Positions 35,887 to 42,365 of a stretch of DNA of 42,365 nt are shown here, piece by piece. Position 1 is the stretch's first letter. Each line of letters opens with the position of its first letter. Position numbers and translations under genes: made by a program. Under the pieces are notes generated by a model. The model ran no database searches. It saw only the letters and a list, made by a program, of their open reading frames with translations, and was not told where the DNA came from. Origin of the DNA: Acidobacteriota bacterium (GTDB lineage: Bacteria > Acidobacteriota > Terriglobia > Terriglobales > Acidobacteriaceae); contig JAKABE010000001.1 of assembly GCA_021801945.1 (NCBI GenBank), positions 1 to 42,365 on the forward strand. The letters are read 5' to 3'.

Positions 35887-36930
35887 ATGAGGAATCAGTT
35901 TTCCACCCAGCGGGCCAGCTGCTGGGGGTGGTTGGTGATCTGTGCTGTGCTTCTGGCGGTGCCAATGACTGTCAGGGCGGCGAAGCGGAAGACGGATCAA
36001 GCGCAGGCGCAGCCCGCCCAAGCCGTGGCGAATGTACAAACACCGGCGCAGCTTAGCCAGGTGCCGACCGATGTGCATACGCCCACCATCCACCTGAACG
36101 TGAATGAGGTCGAACTCATCTTTACCGTTACCGACAAGCATGGGCATTACATCCCAAATTTGAAGTTGAGCGACTTTGCGCTGTTGGATGACCGGCGGGC
36201 GCCGCAGAGGGTGACTTCATTTCACCAGCAGATCAATCTGCCTCTGCGGGTGGGCCTGCTCATCGACACCAGTACATCGATCCGCTCCCGCTTTAAGTTT
36301 GAGCAGCAAGCGGCAATCGAATTTCTGCTGCAAATCCTGAAGCCTCGCAGCGATCGCGCCTTCGTGATGGGGTTTGATGTGACGCCGAGGGTGACCGCCA
36401 ACTGGACGAACGACCTCGATGCGTTGGAGACGGGCGTCAATGAGCTTGCGCCGGGTGGCGGCACAGCGTTGTACGACGCTGTGTACACAGCCTGCCGCTA
36501 CCAGATGCTGCCTGAATCGCGAGGGCAGGAGCCGGTGCGCAAGGCGCTTATTCTGATCTCGGACGGCAATGATAATCAGAGCCGGGTTTACCTGAGTGAA
36601 GCCATTCAGGAGTGTGAGCGGGCAGGCACGATCATTTACGCCGTCAGCACCAACTGGACGCCAAGCCGAGGTCCCGGAGACAAGGTGATGACGGAGCTTG
36701 CTGATAATACCGGCGGGGAGGCGTTCTTTCCTTCCCTGGTCGACGATATGTCCAAGAGCTTCACGAGTATTGAGATGGAACTGCGCAGCCAGTATGCGTT
36801 GACGTATACCCCCGCGGACTTCAAGTACGACGGTTCGTTCCATTCGATTTATCTCTACTGCTTCGATCGGCGTTATCGTGTGCGCGTCCAAAAGGGCTAC
36901 TTTGCGCCGCGGGCTGAAGGCGCGAATTGA
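35887..36930 (+). CDS. Secreted acidobacterial-type VWFA domain protein
   Basis: A 347-aa exported protein. The first 31 residues form a signal peptide (hydrophobic WLVICAVLLAVPM). After a Gln/Ala-rich linker comes a beta domain (EVELIFTVTDKHGHYIPNL) and a von Willebrand A domain with the MIDAS motif DTSTS (Asp 127 and the two Ser) and a later ILISDGNDNQS. This combination is known as the acidobacterial VWFA-related domain and is abundant in that phylum. Binding partners are unknown. GGGAG precedes the start. Confidence 0.88.
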   Translation: MRNQFSTQRASCWGWLVICAVLLAVPMTVRAAKRKTDQAQAQPAQAVANVQTPAQLSQVPTDVHTPTIHLNVNEVELIFTVTDKHGHYIPNLKLSDFALLDDRRAPQRVTSFHQQINLPLRVGLLIDTSTSIRSRFKFEQQAAIEFLLQILKPRSDRAFVMGFDVTPRVTANWTNDLDALETGVNELAPGGGTALYDAVYTACRYQMLPESRGQEPVRKALILISDGNDNQSRVYLSEAIQECERAGTIIYAVSTNWTPSRGPGDKVMTELADNTGGEAFFPSLVDDMSKSFTSIEMELRSQYALTYTPADFKYDGSFHSIYLYCFDRRYRVRVQKGYFAPRAEGAN

Positions 36931-36978
36931 GTCCGGCGGTCCAGCGGTGCCGGTGCTGGAGTGGTTGCGTGGTTGAGG

Positions 36979-37015
36979 AGGGAGCGCAGAAAGGTTGCGC
37001 TCCTTCTGCTTTTTG
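36979..37015 (+). terminator. Intrinsic terminator after the VWFA gene
   Basis: GGAGCGCA (36981-36988) pairs perfectly with TGCGCTCC (36996-37003), with a T-rich stretch ending in five Ts (37010-37014) after it. GCAGAAAGG and CCTTCTGC in the same interval could form an alternative pairing. The remaining 150 nt up to the next gene show no clear element. Confidence 0.7.
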
Positions 37016-37225
37016 GGGATTGGCTCGTGGTGCGCAACGGGCTGTCCCGAATCAGAACAACGGGAATGATTTTTGTTCCGATCTGATACAAGTTAAATTT
37101 CCATCTCATACCGGTTCACCGATCGCACAGAATGTGCGATGAAGTAGAGGAAGGCGATTGCAGAGTTGTATGGGCGACAAGAGAAGCGAAGATGCACAAG
37201 GGCTGTGTGCAACGAGGGCAACGCG

Positions 37226-37768
37226 GTGATCCGGCAGGCGATTTCGTGCGACATCTGTGGAGCGGAGAAGAAGCAGACGAACCACTGGTTTGTGGCCTAT
37301 GAACAGAGCGGAGAGTTGCGGGTAAGCGGGTGGAACTCGCGCAACCGTCTGCGGCCGGGGTCGAAGCACCTGTGCGGGCAAACCTGCCTGCATAAGCTAG
37401 TCGACGACTTCATGGCGCGGACGATTGCGGTACGCGCCAAACGGACCGCTGCCGAAGAAGTGGTGGAAAAACCGCAGGATATGGACCTGCGGTCCGTTGC
37501 TAGAGCCGATCTGGTGACAGAGGATGCGTTTGGAGAGGTGCAGTCGTCGGCGCGGCTGCTGACGCCACCGGCGCCGGTGCTTCCCCAACCTGCGTTTCGG
37601 GCGCAGACCGGACTGGTGACCGTGCCAGGAAGACTGCCGGAAGAAGGGATTGCGCCGCGGGAGGATGAGCCGCCGCGCTTCGCCTCGCGGAGTCGGCGGG
37701 TCCAGGCGTGGGAGCGGGAACGCGAGCGCACACTCCACGCCATAGAGCGCCATCGGACGACCGCCTAG
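37226..37768 (+). CDS. Unknown protein with Cys-pair N-terminal domain
   Basis: About 180 aa, function unknown. The N-terminal 60 residues have CDIC (residues 8-11) and CGQTC separated by a conserved-looking NHWFVAYEQSGELRVSGW segment, which suggests a small zinc-binding fold. The rest is Pro/Arg/Glu-rich and probably disordered, ending in a basic helix (SRRVQAWERERERTL). I placed the start at GTG 37226 with GAGGG 8 nt upstream; a TTG at 37166 would add 20 residues. It is convergent with the exonuclease gene. Confidence 0.7.
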   Translation: MIRQAISCDICGAEKKQTNHWFVAYEQSGELRVSGWNSRNRLRPGSKHLCGQTCLHKLVDDFMARTIAVRAKRTAAEEVVEKPQDMDLRSVARADLVTEDAFGEVQSSARLLTPPAPVLPQPAFRAQTGLVTVPGRLPEEGIAPREDEPPRFASRSRRVQAWERERERTLHAIERHRTTA

Positions 37769-37777
37769 CCCGATAGA

Positions 37778-38317
37778 TCAGGCAGGTGGATGCAAGCGCG
37801 CCAACCACTCTTGGGGGCTTAGACCTGTTTCCTCGGTGGCACGCAGCAAAATCAGTCCAGCGCAACGGGCGTCCTCAAGCGCATCGTGCGCATGGTAGCC
37901 GATTCCAAAATGCATGGCTAGGTTGGGCAGGTTGTACCCCGAGCGGGCGAACTGCGGCCATGCTTTCCTGGCCACACGCGCGGAGTCAAGCCAAGTGCAG
38001 GCGCAGGGCTCGAGTCTGGAAAGGCGGCAGGCGCGGGCTAACGCTGCACGGTCAAAGGGCGTGTGCGACACGACGATGGCGTTGGAGAGACGCGACTCAA
38101 CCTGCGGGAAGACTCTCGCCCAGGCTGGCGCGTCCTGCACGGATTCCTCGACAATTCCGTGAACGGAAATGTTGAAGGGGCTGAAGTGGTCCTGGGGATT
38201 GACCAGTGACTCCCAGGTCTCTGCCAAGACGCCGCCGCGGAAGGATGCGATTCCGATCTGGCAGATACTTCCTGGGTCGGAGTTCGCGGTTTCGACGTCG
38301 ATCGCCACAAAGTCCAC
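37778..38317 (-). CDS. DnaQ-type 3'-5' exonuclease
   Basis: A 179-aa DEDDh-family exonuclease like the proofreading epsilon subunit of DNA polymerase III. Exo I is seen as FVAIDVETAN, Exo II as VVSHTPFDRAAL and Exo III as HDALEDAR, giving the Asp, Glu, Asp and His-Asp residues. It is shorter than DnaQ and lacks the polymerase-binding tail, so it may be a stand-alone repair or RNA-trimming enzyme. The start is GTG at 38317, with AAGGAG 10 nt upstream. It lies 50 nt from ligA on the same strand. Confidence 0.9.
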   Translation of the reverse strand: MDFVAIDVETANSDPGSICQIGIASFRGGVLAETWESLVNPQDHFSPFNISVHGIVEESVQDAPAWARVFPQVESRLSNAIVVSHTPFDRAALARACRLSRLEPCACTWLDSARVARKAWPQFARSGYNLPNLAMHFGIGYHAHDALEDARCAGLILLRATEETGLSPQEWLARLHPPA

Positions 38318-38368
38318 TTTTAGAAATCTCCTTATGGCAAGGGTAGATCCGCAGAAACGTACGTTCCA

Positions 38369-40435
<2,067 letters not shown>

Positions 40436-40479
40436 TTATAGTGAGGCGCTTGCCGCACGTCCGGCGGGGGACGTGGCGG

Positions 40480-42365
40480 CTATTTTGAGCCGCCTGCAGC
40501 CGTTAGGCCGCGGAACTTGAGCATAGGTCCAATGCTGGGTTTCGCGCCGAGCCACGTCTCATACATCTTCTCCAGGTTCTCCGTGTTGCCGCGGGAAAGA
40601 ATCATGCGCCGGAAGCGGTCGCCGTTGGCGCGGGTCATGCCGCCGTGGTCCTGGAACCACTCGAAGGCGTTGTCGTCGAGCATCTCGGTCCAGAGGTAAG
40701 CGTAGTAGCCAGATTGATAGCCCTCGTTCCAGATGTGCAGAAAGTAGCTGGACCGGTAGCGCGGTGGCACGTAGCGGATGAGCAGGTGGGTGCGGCGGAG
40801 CGCCTCGGTCTGGAAGGTATCGGGATTCTGCGGTGGAGCGCTCGCAGGTAGCGTGTGCCATTGCATATCGAGCTCGGCTGCGGCCAGCAGCTCAGTTAGC
40901 ATGTAGCCCTGATCGAAGGTCTCGGATCTTTCAAGGCGAGTCACCAGAGCGGCAGGCATGGGCTGGCCGGACTTGTAATTCAGAGCGTAGTGCTTCAGGA
41001 CTTGGGGATACAGAGCCCAATGCTCGTTAAACTGGGAAGGGAATTCGACGAAGTCGCGCGGCGTTTGCGTCCCCGAAAGGCTCGGATACTCGGTATCAGC
41101 AAACATGCCGTTCAGAGCGTGGCCAAACTCGTGAAACATGGTGGTTACGTCGTCGAAGGTGAGCAGCGCGGGCTGGCCGGGCGCAGGTTTTTGGAAGTTG
41201 GCGACGTTGTAGACCACCGGCAGATTACCGAGGAGCTTGGACTGGGTGACGAGGTTGTCCATCCAGGCGCCGCCGTTCTTGTTGTCGCGTTTGAAGTAGT
41301 CGCAGTAGAAGAGGGCCAGCGGCTTACCGTCAGCGTCGTAGACCTCAAAGACGCGCACGTCGGGCTGCCACACCGGGATGTTGTGAAGCTCCTTGAACGT
41401 GAGGCCATAGAGCTCATGGGCAGCGTAAAAAACGCCTTTCTCGAGGACATTGTTCAGCTCGAAGTAGGGTCTGATCTGATTTGTGTCCAAGTTGTACTTT
41501 GCCTTGCGCACCTGCTCTGCGTAGAACTCCCAGTCCCAGGGCTGAAGGGTGAATCCACCGTGCTGCTTGTCGATGATGGCCTGGATTTCCTTGGCTTCGC
41601 TGGCGGCCTTGGCCGTGGCCGGTGGAACCAGTTGATCGAGGAAGTGTGTAACCTTGGTGGGATTCTTGGCCATCTGGTCGGTCAAGTCCCAAGCCGAATA
41701 GTTGGGATAGCCGAGCAACGCGGCTTTCTGCGCGCGGAGCCATGCCAGTCGCGAGATGGTGGCGCGGGTGTCGTTAGGCCCCTCGCGCTCGGCGCGGTTC
41801 CAGGAGTCCTCATAGAGAGCATAACGAGTGCTGCGGTCGGTCAGGTTGGCCAAATCCGGCTGCTGGGTGGTGTTCTGAAGCGGCAGCACCCAACCCTGCT
41901 GTTTGCGCACGCGTGCGGCAAGCGCGGCTTCCGCCATCTGTGCGGGACTCAGCCCGGCCAGCGCGGACCGATCAGGGGTGGAGTAAGCGGCGGTATTGGT
42001 CGCGGCCAGCAACTTGGTCATGAACGTGTTTTCGAGCGCCGCATCTTCTTCGTTGATCTTCTTGAGTTTAGCCTTATCGGCGGCGGAGAGGTTGGCGCCG
42101 TTGTGTACGAAAAGCTTGTAGTAGTAATCGACCAACCGCAGCGACTCCGGATCGAGGTGCAGCGTGGCGCGCTTCTGGTACACCGCCTTCACGCGCGCAA
42201 AGAGCTTGGGGTTGAGAAACATAGCGTCTTGCAGCGCGGCCAGTCGAGGGGCTTCATATTGCTGAACCTTTTGGAGCGTGGGGTCGGTGTTGGCGCCCGT
42301 GACGCAGTTGAAGACCTGCATCACGCGATCCAGCAACTGGCCAGACTTTTCGAGCGCCACCAAGG
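40480..42365 (-). CDS. M3-family metallopeptidase, N terminus beyond the window
   Basis: C-terminal 627 residues of an M3-family (thimet oligopeptidase/peptidyl-dipeptidase Dcp type) zinc metallopeptidase. HEFGH is at visible residues 411-415, the third zinc-ligand Glu is in the following FVEFPSQFNEHW segment, and the SGYYAYLWTEMLDDNAFEWF region is typical of Dcp/OpdA. The N terminus is cut by the window edge. It hydrolyses oligopeptides. It ends 54 nt from ligA, reading the same way. Confidence 0.92.
   Translation of the reverse strand, partial: LVALEKSGQLLDRVMQVFNCVTGANTDPTLQKVQQYEAPRLAALQDAMFLNPKLFARVKAVYQKRATLHLDPESLRLVDYYYKLFVHNGANLSAADKAKLKKINEEDAALENTFMTKLLAATNTAAYSTPDRSALAGLSPAQMAEAALAARVRKQQGWVLPLQNTTQQPDLANLTDRSTRYALYEDSWNRAEREGPNDTRATISRLAWLRAQKAALLGYPNYSAWDLTDQMAKNPTKVTHFLDQLVPPATAKAASEAKEIQAIIDKQHGGFTLQPWDWEFYAEQVRKAKYNLDTNQIRPYFELNNVLEKGVFYAAHELYGLTFKELHNIPVWQPDVRVFEVYDADGKPLALFYCDYFKRDNKNGGAWMDNLVTQSKLLGNLPVVYNVANFQKPAPGQPALLTFDDVTTMFHEFGHALNGMFADTEYPSLSGTQTPRDFVEFPSQFNEHWALYPQVLKHYALNYKSGQPMPAALVTRLERSETFDQGYMLTELLAAAELDMQWHTLPASAPPQNPDTFQTEALRRTHLLIRYVPPRYRSSYFLHIWNEGYQSGYYAYLWTEMLDDNAFEWFQDHGGMTRANGDRFRRMILSRGNTENLEKMYETWLGAKPSIGPMLKFRGLTAAGGSK

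Overview
The window looks like a chromosomal segment of an Acidobacteriota bacterium. The main pointers are a secreted VWFA protein of the type recurrent in acidobacteria (35887-36930), a GC-rich sequence, zinc-ribbon versions of several ribosomal proteins, and the gene order pheS-pheT-coiled coil-zapA-6S RNA. No 16S gene is present, so the phylum is an inference.

Region 1 (1-18155) is the bulk of the S10-spc-alpha ribosomal superoperon on the + strand in canonical order: rplD-rplW-rplB-rpsS-rplV-rpsC-rplP-rpmC-rpsQ-rplN-rplX-rplE-rpsN-rpsH-rplF-rplR-rpsE-rpmD-rplO-secY-adk-map-infA-rpmJ-rpsM-rpsK-rpsD-rpoA-rplQ. It ends at a strong intrinsic terminator. Most gaps between these genes are unusually long (about 100-280 nt). 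Nearly all carry degenerate arrays with a strict 7-base period, typically one block just after a stop codon and an inverted block just before the next ribosome binding site. The commonest unit is AGCTGAA. The blocks can pair into long imperfect hairpins, and some overlap Shine-Dalgarno sequences or run into T-tracts. This is the most striking unexplained structure in the window.

Region 2 (18156-24900) is accessory and partly decayed: an IS256-type transposase scar with repeat remnants, a NiCoT-family nickel/cobalt permease, guaB (minus), a rhomboid-fold protein lacking its catalytic residues (minus), an M28 peptidase pseudogene with at least five frameshifts (minus), and a small LysW-like acidic zinc-ribbon protein followed by a secreted carboxypeptidase-regulatory-domain protein.

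Region 3 (24985-29314, minus) holds gatB, a secreted GH35-like glycosidase, a frameshifted IS630 transposase remnant and infC, which appears to start at an AUC codon. Region 4 (29557-35819, plus) is divergent from infC: pheS, a short pheT lacking the OB-fold tRNA-binding insertion, a coiled-coil protein, zapA, a probable 6S RNA, a divergent Lgt-like membrane protein and an RluD-like pseudouridine synthase.

Region 5 (35887-42365) has the VWFA protein, a zinc-ribbon-like protein of unknown function, a DnaQ-type exonuclease, ligA, and the C-terminal part of an M3 metallopeptidase cut by the window edge. Overall the segment joins translation machinery (ribosome, initiation factors, tRNA charging and amidation) with DNA repair and cell-division genes, and has a few islands of mobile-element debris.
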